Below, piece by piece: positions 21,291-33,620 of a stretch of 64,000 nt of DNA. The DNA comes from Epiperipatus broadwayi (taxonomy: Eukaryota > Onychophora > Udeonychophora > Euonychophora > Peripatidae), in the NCBI GenBank assembly GCA_028023455.1, contig JAQFVV010000018.1, positions 4,305,800 to 4,369,799 on the forward strand. The letters are read 5' to 3'. The number at the start of each line of letters is the position of its first letter. Within the stretch, counting starts at the first letter, position 1. A program made the position numbers and the translations under genes. The notes below the pieces were generated by a model that worked only from the letters and a program-made list of their open reading frames with translations, was not told the origin of the DNA and did not search any database.

Positions 21291-23131
21291 TATACAACGA
21301 TTACAGACAAAATAAATCATGGCCATTATTCCCAGGAGGTTGTAAAGTCACCAGCCCTATAAAAATGATGCATTAAGAAGGATTGAATCTCTTGAATTTT
21401 GTAAAATGGTGTGAAAAAGAGTTGGCAATGATATAAGAAAGTATAATTGTGAACTATCAAGGAAATTTGTAGAAAAGAATAAAAGTCTCAAGAGTGTACA
21501 ACAATATTTTGGTATTGTTAGGAAACATATCTGCAATAAGAAAAAAAGATTTTACTTTTACTAAAAGAAGAGATGACATTATGAAATGAGTAGAAGAGTT
21601 CTACCAAAAATTATATAGTAATATAGGACAAGTACTTCCTTCATCTATTATATCTTCTGAATTGTCCAGGATTTTAAATGAAGAAGTGAGGCATGAAATT
21701 AAATTTATGAAAAAGGAAAAAGCTTCAGATAATGATGGAATTTATAATCAGTATATTAAAAGAAGCAGGTGAAGAAATAAATTTTTTTAGCAAAGTTATA
21801 TACTAGATGTTTAAATGATAAAGATGTACCAGATGATTGGAAGAATGCAGTATTAATATTTTAAAAAGGTGATAAAGAAGATATTAGAAATTACAGATCT
21901 ATCAGCCTTTTATCAGTTTTATATAAAATTTTTACTAAGATGTAAAATTACAACTAGTCTACAGAGAATATTAGATTTCAACCAATCTAAAGAACAAGCT
22001 GAATTTAGAAGTGGTTTTAATATAATAGATATATATCCAAGCACTGGGAGAATTTGCAGAATGAATCAATAAATATGTGTTGACATTATTTTTTGCATTT
22101 ATAGATTATGAAAAGGCATTTCATTTTATATGCATTTCTTCAGTGATTAAAGCATTGAATCATAAAAGTATAGACCCAGGATATTGTCATATTCTGAAGA
22201 ATATTTATAAATATGCAACAGCAACAATTAGATTACATAATGATACTAGGAAGGTTAACATTGAGAAGGGTATAAGACAGGGTGACTCCATATCTCCAAA
22301 ACTTTTTTACAGCAGTGCTGAAGTATTTTGTGGATTAAAGTGGGAAGCTGAAGGAGTAAAAGTAAATAGAGATTATTTAAGTCATCTAGATTTTGCAGCT
22401 GATATAGTTGTTTTTTAATGTAATGCTTTAGAGCTTCGGGAAATTATGCAAGAGTTTTCAGATAAAAGTAAGAAAGCAGGACTAAAGTTGACTGTTAAAA
22501 ATACTAAAATAATGTTCAATGGATTTTCTCTAAAGATGAAAATAAAGAACAATTATGATGAGTTGGAAGAAGTTAACAACCACAAATACCTTGATCATAT
22601 TATTACTACAGATGAAAATATATTGGATGAAAATAATTACAGAATTAAACTTGGTTGGAGTGTTTTTGGTAGAAATAACTTAATATTTAAAAGAAAATAT
22701 GTATATGTGTTTGAAAAGGAAGGTTTTTAATAAATGTGTTTTACCAGTTCTTATTTATTGATCTGAGACTTCAACACTTAATGGAAGAGCAATACAGAGA
22801 CTTCAGACCACTCAAAAAATATAAAGAGAAGCATGTTAGGAGTAACAATAAGAGATCAAAAATGCAATACATGGTTAAGAGAACAAACAGGTATTACTGA
22901 CATCATTGAAGGAATTAAAAGACTGAAGTGGAGGTGGGATTGGCATAGATGAGCAATTGAAATTTTTAACTGAACTCCAAGAGATTGTAAAAGATCCAAA
23001 AAGAAACCACATTGGAGATTATTGGATGAAATAAGAAAATGTGCAGGGGTGATGTGAAGAGAAGATGGATTGGACTTGGAGGGACCTTCATCCTGTAATG
23101 GATTGATAATGGTTGACAATGATGATGATGA
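21290..23131 (+). pseudogene. Degenerate APE-class LINE, reverse transcriptase part
   Basis: Across several frames the conserved order of a LINE reverse transcriptase can be read. The pre-RT linker is at 21600-21780 (EEVRHEIKFMKKEKAS). GDKEDIRNYRSISLLSVLYK is at about 21869-21930. Motif A is FAFIDYEKAF near 22092, motif B is GIRQGDSISPKLF near 22268, and motif C is HLDFAADIVVF near 22386, where the first of the two catalytic Asp is replaced by Ala. The 3' part has the C-terminal RLKWRW...TPRDCKRSKKKPHWR and ends in a (GAT)n tail at about 23115-23131. At least five frameshifts or stops are present and the 5' endonuclease half is missing. It resembles RTE/Craft-type elements; clade assignment is by impression. 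Confidence 0.75.
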
Positions 23132-23144
23132 TTTCCATTTTTAC

Positions 23145-24039
23145 CATTAAATGTTAAATGTATAAAAAAATTAAACTTTATTTTAAACTTTTCGAATACA
23201 AATAACTTGTTAGTAATAACAAACAAATAGACAACACTGGTTAGTATTATATGATTTTTGGAAGAAGTGTTATTCTCAGCTCTTCTTCAGGTGTTGCTGG
23301 CCTAACCAGTGACAATATTAGCTATTCTGTCAAAGAAATTTTACATATTTATCTATGAGAGTTGGATTAAATCCTCCTGAGTCCTTCAAATTTTTCTTAA
23401 TACTTTTTCTAAGAGCATGATTAATTAGAGGTTTCCATACATTGTGTATTGCTACCCTGAATTAACTAATAGGATTATTTGCCATTGTTTTTTAATACTT
23501 TTTTCTGAGAGTGAAGTTTATTGGAAACTTCCATACATTGTATTATTGCCACACTGGGCTGATTTATAAGATTATTTGCCATTGTTATATGAAAAGAAAA
23601 TTCATGAAAACTGCTCATATGAAAATGGCAAATAATCCTATAAGTCAACTCAGTGTGGCAGTACAGAAAGTATAGAACCCTCTAATTAGTCTCAATCTTA
23701 AAAAAACATTTAAAAAATTTTTTGTAGGACTCAGGAGGATTTAAACCAATGCTTATAGATAAATATATAAAATTTATGCTATCTCTTGCCTTTGACAGAA
23801 TAGCTCAGTCAGTTAGAACCTTGCCTTAAAATTCAATGTTCAAGAATCTAAAGATGTAACTTTATTCCTATGTACTGATTAGGCCAGCAACACCTGAAAA
23901 AGAGTGAATAATAACACTACTAGAAATGTTGTATAATTACTAAACTGTGTTGTCTATTTGTGTGTTATTACTGATTAAGTTGTTTGCATTAATAAAGTTT
24001 AAGTAAAGTTTAAAATTTTCTATACATTTAACATTTAAT
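23145..24039. mobile_element. Large inverted repeat, ~890 bp, with tRNA-like segment
   Basis: It starts CATTAAATGTTAAATGTATA and ends with the reverse complement at 24039. Matching blocks face each other throughout: ATAGACAACAC, GTGTTGCTGGCC, TTCTGTCAAAG, ATCCTCCTGAGTCCT and ATTATTTGCCATTGT, meeting near 23590-23610. The arms differ by indels, so they are diverged. It abuts the (GAT)n tail of the LINE. Head-to-head insertion of two copies of one small retroelement is the simplest reading. Confidence 0.75.
23800..23870 (+). repeat. tRNA-like segment inside inverted repeat
   Basis: AATAGCTCAGTCAGTTAGAA resembles a tRNA A box (TAGCTCAGT.GGT). GTTCAAGAATC about 25 bases later resembles a B box. 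The left arm keeps only a deleted version (AGCTATTCTGTC on the opposite strand). It suggests a tRNA-derived SINE promoter. Confidence 0.45.
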
Positions 24040-24236
24040 GATAGATGATGAAAATAGTCCAACATATCAAAATTTTAATATAGGATTCAAGTTTATACTT
24101 CAATAATTTCTTCTACAATGTATCAAACCTTACCATTTCATTCTAAAATTTGTGGCTAAATTGTATATAAAAAAATATATTTTTCATAGTTTAGGTGGTA
24201 ATTCGAGTTTTATTTAAATAAATTGAACGCACAACA

Positions 24237-24304
24237 CTATATCATTTATGTAAAGTAACAAAAATCAACTCTATATCATTTATGTAAAGTAACAAAAATC
24301 AACT
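24237..24304. repeat. 34-bp tandem duplication
   Basis: CTATATCATTTATGTAAAGT followed by AACAAAAATCAACT occurs twice in succession without differences. It is a simple local duplication. Confidence 0.9.
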
Positions 24305-24489
24305 CTATTTCATAGCAAAATTAATTTTAAGTAAAAATAAAACGATTGTTTTTTGTGTTGCTGATACTAAGTGTCATATTTATTTAAACAGCTGTTATAT
24401 ATTATAATGCTTTAAAATATTTGTATATTGTGCATTTAAAAGTTAAACATTTTTCATCCATAAAATCATAATTACCATAGAAAGAAAGT

Positions 24490-25038
24490 CACTTGATTCA
24501 CAGCTCCCATAAAAAGACTTTAAAAAGTCAGTTTTGCTGCAATCAGAGGTGTTCCTTAAATGTATTTTTCACTTTAAAGAACATTATTTGCTGTTTGTGT
24601 GCCTTTTCATTCACAACTATCAGTTTTAGTATATTTTTGTCATTATTTCACTGTATCTACCATCTGCTCATCTACAATAGACAACCAGATTCTTCCCCCT
24701 GATTGATGGAAAGTTTCACTGTTTTATGGATCATAGAGGGTTTTATTTCCTCTTAGACTCTTGGAATTCATTTCGTACTCCAGTTCTTCTATGACTCAAA
24801 ACATTTTTATCAAATTTTTTGTGTTGTTCCAATTATTTAGGTCATTAAAACGATCTTCTTTTCTCACACACCCCCTCTGGGGTAATAAACTGTCTAAAAT
24901 TCTAATTAATTTTGCATTAGCCAACTAAAATTACCATTAACAATCTCTCCAGTGTGGATTTGCTTCGTTTTTTTAAATCAAATTCTTTAGTTTTCCACTT
25001 TCTTTATATAATTCTTAACTCTTCCAAACAGTTTAAAG
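24490..25038 (+). other. Probable 5' region of the 25-31 kb LINE
   Basis: Base composition shifts here from very A/T-rich to the C/T-rich style that continues to 31.25 kb. No convincing ORF is seen. The exact 5' end of the LINE cannot be placed. Confidence 0.4.
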
Positions 25039-27290
25039 ATGACCACTGCCTCTAGCGGCAAAAATGTGCAAAAACATAATTCACAATATCAAAAACCTTC
25101 AAAACTTCCAAAAATGTTACCTAAATTAAATTCTAAAGAAAACTCAATTAAAAACACCATCAGCACAGAATCTAATTCAATATCTCCATCTCCAGACTCT
25201 CTGGATTTTCCTCCTCTACAGGCCAAGGCTTGACCATCAAAAGCAAAAAGGAATTCCAAAAAAGTAATCTGACTAATCATAATGTTGCCCCAAGCAAAAC
25301 TGGGAACATTAAAAATTTCACAACTATGAGGGGGGAAAATCAGCCAGCTACACCTAAGTTTAATGCAGAAACCTCAGCCAACTCTGAATATTCTAAAAAT
25401 CTAACACACAATAATTAGTCCAAAGATTATGCTACTCATGATTCCCCATCTCAATCTACCAGTGCAACCAAGTCTACCAACATTACTCCCACTAATATCA
25501 GTTGCACTATAGAGCCATCCCTTATTAAAAATTCTTCCATACATAGCTCCCTAAAATCACAGTCTTTTCTAATTCCTATGCTCAGGCTGCATCCAGCACT
25601 GTCCAAAAAAATCCCAGTATAACCACATCACAAACATGCCAAACTAAGCTTCTTCAAAATCTGTGGGACCTTGATGAAAGTAATCCTAACAGTCATGATT
25701 CAGCCACCTCAGCATAAAACAATTCACACCAGATAATCACATGATGATCTCAGATCAGTTTAATCACACAGTTCCACTACTTCTTCTCAAGTCATTTTAT
25801 TGCTACCAGTGACAGTTCTTTCATTCTGGCAGTTACAGATTTATAATTCAGACTCCACAAATTTCCAACACAGCAGCTCTATGACCATATCAACCTCCAC
25901 AATTTAACTGATAATAAAATCCTCACCCTTTTTAAATGACCGATACATGGCAATAGAGTTTCACAACACAATACATTCAAAAACAATTCACACCAGATAA
26001 TCACATGATGATCTCAGATCAGTTTAATCACACAGTTCCACTACTTCTTCTCAAGTCATTTTATTGCTACCAGTGACAGTTCTTTCATTCTGGCAGTTAC
26101 AGATTTATAATTCAGACTCCACAAATTTCCAACACAGCAGCTCTATGACCATATCAACCTCCACAATTTAACTGATAATAAAATCCTCACCCTTTTTAAA
26201 TGACCGATACATGGCAATAGAGTTTCACAACACAATACATTCAAAAACAGATTCAAATATTTACACAATATGTTCTTAGTTGCAATAGACATAGGGAAGA
26301 GAGACTGCACCTACAGAAATATCTTAAGGCATTCAGACAAGTTACCTCATTTGAGTAACTTAGGGATCCTCTCACCAATGGTCCCACCTTCACCAACATA
26401 ACCTCATTTCAAGTCATCCTTAAGAAAGGTCTCTCTCCTGAAAGTATTTCCACAACAATAGTGGCCGATCTATTATCTTTGATCATCTCGATTAAGGGAT
26501 TAGACCACAATGTTTCACCTGCAAAGACCACAACCACTTCATTTGGGACTACCCTCAAAAAAATTCAACTCTTGCCAGAAAAAAGGGCCTAAACCATATA
26601 TGTGCTCCACACAACTCCAATAGACATGAACTTTCTTCTTCAGCTAACCTCTCACCTCCATCTGATACCAATTCAACCTCTCAGCATTCAGCCACCATCT
26701 TAGATTCTATTAAGACTCCAGCTTACTCTAGGCCACATAATTTTGAATTCACTTGCAACACACCACTCTTAGTTACAGCTCCCCCACAAGACCCTTATTT
26801 CTCGATGGACACATTCTCTAATTCAAACTCAGAAATCATCCTGCCTGAGTCTACCAACTCTGGCTTTTCCACCACAAACAACAAGCATCAAAAGCATGCA
26901 TGCTGTAACCCATCTGATAGTGACACCAACTCTGACAGGCAGTTTTCATCCTTGACCTTCCCAGTGAAACTATAATGGATCCTTTTCTGAAACCTAGGGC
27001 AAGTCTCAAACATACAGAATGTACAAGGATAAAAATAATTCTTTCGGCAAAGAATTCTCTGGTTTCAACCCAAGCCTCATCAGCCTCCTCTCTTCACACT
27101 CTCACCTTTCTCAGCTGAAATTTTTTTGGACAGTGGTTCATCAAGTGACATCAAGAATGAATCACTGTGCAATTCTGGCAGAAAAAGAAAGAACTGTACT
27201 CCTCACATCTCTCCCAGCCCAGTTCATCCCCGCTCACCATAAAAATTTTCAAATTCCTACTGTTTCTCTATTTCTTATATCCATATTTTG
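25039..27290 (+). pseudogene. LINE ORF1 (gag-like), degenerate
   Basis: It begins with an ATG frame rich in Ser, Lys, Asn and Pro (KNVQKHNSQYQKPSKLPKML...). It continues through several frames as Ser/Thr/Asn-rich, low-structure protein. Near 26511-26555 it reads CFTCKDHNHFIWDYP, a nucleic-acid-binding zinc knuckle of C-x2-C-x4-H-x4-C type with the last Cys changed to Tyr. Stops and frameshifts are numerous. Position upstream of the endonuclease, plus the knuckle, identifies it as LINE ORF1. An exact 264-bp duplication lies within it. Confidence 0.6.
25717..26244. repeat. Exact 264-bp tandem duplication
   Basis: Unit 25717-25980 is repeated at 25981-26244 with no difference that I can see. 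Identity inside an otherwise decayed element means the duplication is far younger than the element, or is an assembly artefact. Confidence 0.92.
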
Positions 27291-28245
27291 AGGTCACTTA
27301 TGCGTATCTCTGTTGTTGGTTTAAACATTCGGGGCCTTAATTCAATCCATAGGCTCCTCTCTCTCAAACATGGGTTTGAACTCAACTCACCCAACATACT
27401 CTTCTTTGCTGAAACTAAACTCTCCACTCACTTTAACTATAGGATTTACTCCACTTTCTCCACCTTTGGTTTAGTCAAGTATTCTACTGCCTTGACTTCT
27501 GCTGGAGGAGTTGCCATTCTCATTAATAAATGTGCCCTGCCCTCCAATTCTTCCATCATACATAACAATGCTCTATTATTTTGGAGGTGCAATTTGGGTG
27601 CTTCAGAAGTTTTGTGATTTATTTATATCTGCAATCCAATGACAGTGACACCCTAATTAAATTTATCATTCACTGAATCAACAACATCACAGCTAACACC
27701 TCCATTCCCATTGTTTTCTGAGTGACTTCAATATGGGCTACCAATCCTTAACAAACAAATATCTACATCTCTTCTCCAGGGGCTTAATGTGTGGCAAGAG
27801 CTTTTTCCCAGACCACCCCTACTCTTTCTATACCCATAAGCATCAGACCCTCATTGATTTAACATTCTGCTCTCCTGATCTCCATTTCATGCAACTCCAC
27901 ACCATACATTTTTCATATCACAAGGCATTACACCTTTCCCTTGACATTAACTCTGGCCTTCCAGTAAACCTTGGCCTCAGAAAACAATATATTTTTTTCA
28001 ACAAACAAAATACACCAATAGCATTGCTTTCAGAAATTTATATATACCTTCATAAAATCAATATCCTTCAAATGGAGCCCATCTCTGTATGTTTCACATT
28101 TGTGGAATCCTGCAAGCTGCCATCCACAAATACACCTGGAATTCCCAAGGGACTCTCAAGTTGCTGGCTTCCATAAACAAAATTTCAGAGCAACTGAATG
28201 ATCAGGAGAGTTGTCCATTAGACATTATCACTATCATCCAACTGT
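27288..28245 (+). pseudogene. LINE ORF2 APE-type endonuclease, broken
   Basis: The frame starts RISVVGLNIRGLNSIHRLL, the classic N-terminus of AP-endonuclease-like LINE endonucleases. It continues ILFFAETKLS with the catalytic Glu, then GGVAILINK. After frame breaks, the DFNMGY motif (TSIWATN or DFNMGYQSL depending on frame) appears near 27725, then LIDLTFCSP near 27855. The expected SDH near the end reads SYHKAL, so the catalytic His region is altered. The endonuclease would nick target DNA for target-primed reverse transcription. Several stops and frameshifts make it non-functional. Confidence 0.8.
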
Positions 28246-28843
28246 CACCCTCATTAAATCTATCATTCACTGACTCAACAACATCACAGCTAACACCTCC
28301 TTTCCCATTGTTCTTCTGGGTGACTTCAATATGGGCTACCAGTCCTTTACAAACAAATATCTACATCTCTTCTCCAGGGGCTTAATGTGTGGCCAGGGCT
28401 TTTTCTCAGACCATGCCTACTCTTTCTATACCCATAAGTATCAGACCCTCATTGATTTAACATTCTATTCTCCTGATCTCCATTTTATGCAACTTCACAC
28501 CATACCTTTTTCATATCATAAGGCATTACACTTTTCCCTTGACATTAACTCTGGCCCTTCAGTAAACCTTGGCCTCAGAAGAACAATACAATTCCTCAAC
28601 AAACAAAATACACCAATATCATTGCTTTCAGAAATTTATATATACCTTCATAAAATCAATATCTTTCAAATGGAACCCATCTCTGCATGATTCACATTTG
28701 TGGAAATCCTGCAAGCTGCCATCCACAAATACACCTGGAATTCTTGAGGGACTCTCAAGTTGCTGGCTTCCATGGACAAAATTTCAGATCAACTGAATGA
28801 TCAGGAGAGTGGGTCATTAGACATTAGCACTATCATCCAACTG
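27648..28843. repeat. ~598-bp tandem duplication within LINE ORF2
   Basis: Segments 27648-28245 and 28246-28843 cover the same endonuclease C-terminal part and linker, with scattered substitutions and small indels. The duplication is older than the 264-bp one. It gives the ORF two copies of the GDFN...IDLTF region. Confidence 0.88.
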
Positions 28844-31255
28844 AAACTTTATTGTGATGCTCAGGACAAGTACATTTCAGTCAAATGCATTCAGAGATAC
28901 ATGGGGAATCAGCATTGTTGGACTAAAAGTTACCTGGGAAAGGCTCTTGCTTTTCACAGAAAGCAAATCATCCCCTCATCCATCACAGTCAGCAACAACT
29001 CCTACATAGATCAGGAATTGCTTCTTTATTTGAGAAACTATTACAAGGCTGACATCCCTCCTTTCACTATGCCATCAACCTTGAATGTCAACTCTGATCC
29101 TGGCATCACCCAGTCCATGCTACTTAATAGACTGAAAAGCTTTCCTAACCATGTCCTCCTCAGTCCTCATGCTATCCCCAAGGTTATCCTTCTCCACCTA
29201 AGTCAGTTCACCATCCCCATTACTCTCAACATGATCAATAAGCTGACCTCAGGTGCTTCCATCATCAAGGGTTTTATCTGGTAACATTAGTCTCTTTCCT
29301 TAAGAAAGATTAGCCACCTACTGATTTCAAGAGTCTTCAGCCCATTTTGATGATCCCTCTGCTCACAAAACTTATTGAGTCTACCATCAAAAAGTCACTA
29401 GGACAATTCCCTGCCCTTCTTACCTCACAGTTTGCTTGTAGGGGGTGCTCCACTCTTGAGGTTGCCACCAGGCAGCCTTTGACTCTCTGTTAGAGTTGAC
29501 CTGCTTTTTGGTGTCCTCAGGGACACTAACATTCCATAGACCCTTCTGTCCATCCTCCTGTCAAACAGAAAAATCGTAGTTACCCTGGATGGGAAAGTTG
29601 CCCTGGCTTCACACCTAACATATTTATCCCTCAAGGCTCTCTGCTGAGCACTTTGTTGTTCACTGTATTTCTGAATTCCCTCTTGTTCAGGCTGGAACAT
29701 GACCTCCATGGCATTCTCATTCTTGCCCTGAGAAAAAGCATCAAATGCCTTGCTTATGTAGTTCATGTAGTTGTCTTTTCCCTCAGTTGATCTCATTCCA
29801 GGCTTCAATATGATCCTCACTTGGTATACCAAAACACATAGGCTGGAATTTAGCAGTGGTAAATCAATGGCCTGGCAACTATCAACTGATAAACAAATTC
29901 CTTCCACCTTCAATGCCCAAGCCACACAACTTCCTTGGATTTCCCTTCAGGTTCTCTCCTAAGGGCATGAGGGTACAGGTCCAAACCACACTGTATCAAA
30001 GCATATCAATCCACCCTGAGTGCTATCACAGGCATCTACCTCCCCCTTTATGGGAAGGTAACCTTCCTCAATCTTCTAGTGTTTCCTAAAACTAGCATAT
30101 TATCTCCCCATTGTTCTACCTATACATTCCTTTATATCCAAAATCCATTTGAACCTGTTTTCTCTGGGTCAGAATGGTGGTAGCCATCAGCCTAAAAAGA
30201 ACTTGGTTTTCCTAAAAACCTCAATGGGTTGGGCCTGCACTCCATCAACACTCTTCTGATCCAGAGATCTCACAACATTATCCTTACACTCCTAAGTCGC
30301 TTTCCTGCTAACCTTGCACATATTATTATCACACCCACTGACACTCCTCCTCCCAGTGGCAGGTTCAGGTCATTGATGTCATTCATTGCCAACCTTATAT
30401 AAAAGACTGGCTTTGTTATACCATCCATCAGTGGCAAACTAAAGTACTGGGAGATTTTCAATCAGATCACAGACTTCTCCATTGTGTCTCCTACACTCCT
30501 CAAACTTACCAATGCTCAATTAATCTGCAAATTCAAAAGGTGGTCCCTTGCAGCAAAATTTCTCAATTTCCTCCTTAAAATCAATCTTCACTCCCCACAA
30601 ATCAATGTTTTGTCAATGATAGGGGTTTCATCAAGATCTCTCCCATATTTTATTCTGTAAAACTTACAATGAAACCCTCCAGCATTTCCTACTTAAATGT
30701 CCCTTTCTGCTTGGAGTGAGACATGTCATCAACTCCTGCCTTTCCTCACACAGGAATACCATCTTCAACCTCTAAGAATCCATAGAAACAGGGGTCTTTG
30801 CAACTATTAGACTATCAGTTTTCCTCATATATGCACTCTTGTTGCTCCAATGTGCCATTATTTTTGACCAGAGAGTACACTCAGTGAATCAAAAGCTATT
30901 GGTCCTAATTCACTCTCTCAAAACCAGAGATACCAAACTAGCTCCACCTCCACTCCTCACAGTCACTTGGGCAATCCACCAACTCCCATCCTCTCAGCCT
31001 CTGTCATAGGACTCAATCATTCAAATGTTTGTGATCCATGTTGTGCTTGCTCAATGAAGACATGTATCTTGGACTGACCTGAACTACACACCATTTCCCC
31101 TTTCCACTTCCCATTTTCTTTTCACATGTATCCTTTCCCTCTTACCATGTTGCTCCTTAAATTTCAATTTATCATATAATCACTCTCTTGTAAATCTTTT
31201 TTAACTGTATTTGTATCTGGTTTTTTTTATGAATAAACTTTCATCATTGAGAAAA
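28844..31255 (+). pseudogene. LINE ORF2 reverse transcriptase and 3' end, degenerate
   Basis: The RT region reads SQFTIPITLNMINKLTSGAS near 29200, like the thumb/finger lead-in of Jockey/CR1/I-type RTs. Motif B reads FIPQGSLLSTLLFTVFLNSL at about 29621-29680. Motif C reads LAYVVHVVVF near 29750, where the catalytic Asp pair (normally YADD) is lost. Later sequence retains scattered Cys and Trp residues and ends GAATAAACTTTCATCATTGAG at 31228-31248. The whole LINE is visibly richer in G+C than its surroundings. The 166-codon minus-strand frame at 29425-29925 is a shadow of this gene. Confidence 0.72.
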
Positions 31256-33359
31256 AATTACCATATTAAACTGATATACATTTGATAATAGTGTTCAATT
31301 AATATTCTTAATTCTGTTTAAATTCTTGTATTACTTTTTGATCTAAATGATTTTTTAAAAAAAACTGTTTGCTAATAGTTCATATCTAACCCAAACAATG
31401 GATAGTTAATTATTATTATTTGGAATGTAAATATTAGTTGTATAAATTTATTAAGTTTTTATATATTTTAATTTTTAAATTTCTAACCATTTTTTATTAT
31501 TATTTCTAATCTTGTCAATATATATAAAGATTTTCAGTATATCTATATGATCCATAGAAATTGGATCTAAAAGGTTTGACAGTTATTTGTTGGATTATTG
31601 CTCCATATATTGACAAAGATTTAAATTTCTTTAAAAAAATTTAAAAAAATAAAAATTGGTGATTTAAGAAATATGAATTTGAAAAAGAATAAAGGAGATT
31701 AATTGAAAATTTTACGTTAGAAATGTATATATGTATATATATATATATATTGAAAGGGTATGTATAAAGGGATTATTTTTTGAAAAGAACAAAAAAAGGA
31801 ATTGGATTAAGTTTTTTCTTAAAAATAAATAATTTGTGAAGATTGTATTAAAAAAAGTTGTAAATATAATTTTTTTTTAAACGATAATGCAGAGTTTTTA
31901 AAGAAGAATGCAGCTGATAAATCCTTATTAATGAGGTAGTCTGATTGATATATGAAACCTGTTTTATATAAAAGAATGATAACTTCACATATATATATAA
32001 GTGTGTGTGGACATATATGTAGAATAATGTTTACAATATTACATCAGCTTGAGTATAAAATTATTTTTTACTTCTAAATATGTCTTCAATTACAATTTAT
32101 ATAGAGTCTTTTTTCCAATCGAAAATATTTGTTGTTTTTTTTTTTTTAGTATTTGAATGTAAGCTTTTAAAATTAATATTCTTTTCATTTATAGTTTAAT
32201 ATGATAATTCCCAAATTATAATAGATTGTTTTTTTCACTACAGATATTTATTTTAAAACTGAAAAGTAAAATTTTATAATAATAAAAAATTGAGCTTCTA
32301 AAGTGATACTTAAAGTTGGTTAAATCTGAAAAAGAGATAAAAAAGCAGACAATGCAAATGGTTTAAAGTTTTATTTTGTTTGTTTTTTGTAAAAACTTTT
32401 AATGTGAATTAAGCTTACAGAATTTTTTTTATATGTATTCAGTATTTTATTTACTTTAAAAAATTGTCTTATTTTTTTCAGATTTGGAATGTTTTATATA
32501 TATATTAAATCAATCCTAGTTCAGAAATGTAAAATATTCTATTATTTTACTTTACAAAATAATGTAGGTTGCTTTATATTTCTACTGAAGATGAACAGTT
32601 AGATTGATAGTAAAGCTGATAGCTGATCAGCAGAAGGTCTTGAGTCATTTCTTAATAATAATAATAATAATAATAAAATTGCTTATATGATCGTTTTGTA
32701 GTTTATGTTCTATAAATAACTATATGACTACGTCAGAAGTATCATTATTCCTAATAGAGTTTCCCTAATTAAGAACAGTGATCCCAAAGCCATGCTTAAT
32801 CATTCAAGACAAGATAAAATTTTAAAACTATGATCACGTAAAATAGAAGCCCTGTTACAAAAAATAAAGTACTGATAAAAATCATTAAGAGTTTTTATGG
32901 GTGCAAAAAGCAATGAGTTAAACTGAATCTTTTAATGAATAGTTTAATCTGATGAAAAGAAGATCAAAGATCTCATCACACTATGCTCTTTTAATTTAAT
33001 CTAGCAACATTACAATCAACCTTTTTGAAGTGAAATATATATATATAAAGATTACAATAATAATCATTGAAATTTTTAATATCCTTGAGCACTGATAAAA
33101 ATAAAAAAAGATTCTTTTGATTCCTTGGCAATACTATAATTGTAATACTAAACTAATAATATATACTGTTTTTAATTTTTTTTTCATTTATTGATTTCAA
33201 TTTCAAAAATATTAACTTAAATGAATTTTTTTTTAAAAAACATTTTTTTAGTCTACTTTGTTGTCAATAACAAAATAATCAAATAATCAAATTTCATTTT
33301 ATAATTAGATTATTTAAGTAATTGAAACGGAAATAATTTATATTTAAATTATGATTATT
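31256..33359. other. Non-coding A/T-rich stretch
   Basis: It holds short (TA)n and an (AAT)n run at about 32657-32681. No gene is supported. Confidence 0.5.
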
Positions 33360-33620
33360 ATAATTAACACAGACTTTCTAGCTCCCTTCGGCTATTCACT
33401 CCAACTTATATAACCGATACACATGACTGCATACATGTGGAAAAATATATACTTATTTCGTGCTGAACCACCACTCATCAGTTAGTCCAAATCATCATCT
33501 CCCATATATATATATATAATCAATGCTCAGTTTATATTAAGACAGCAAATCTTCAAACTTTAATAAACAGACTTCAATCTTCTCCACTTTCCAACTCTTC
33601 AGACATCTATGTTATTGAAA
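33360..33620 (-). repeat. Hammerhead-bearing dispersed repeat, copy R3
   Basis: Read on the minus strand, it carries AAGCTG-like, GATGATTTGGACTAA, core, ATAAGTATAT, CCACATGTATGCAGTCATGT, ATAAGTTGGAGTGAATAGCC and GAAAGTCTGTGTTAA blocks. It retains the longer 5' part shared with R2 (TTGAAGTCTGTTTATTAAAG, AGTTGGAAAGTGGAGAAG). TAGCCGAAGGG near 33390 is the best A-box-like string of the family. Confidence 0.78.
33446..33495 (-). ncRNA. Hammerhead ribozyme core (R3)
   Basis: On the minus strand, CTGATGA (33475-33481) is intact, stem II is GTGGTGGTTCAGCAC, and GAAA (33456-33459) is intact. TAAGTAT follows, where the consensus has TACGTAT. All catalytic core bases are present; stem II has one weak pair. 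Confidence 0.6.

Noticed and set aside
29425-29925. Minus-strand 166-codon frame
   Set aside because: It lies opposite the LINE reverse transcriptase motifs B and C, which read clearly on the plus strand, so it is a shadow frame.
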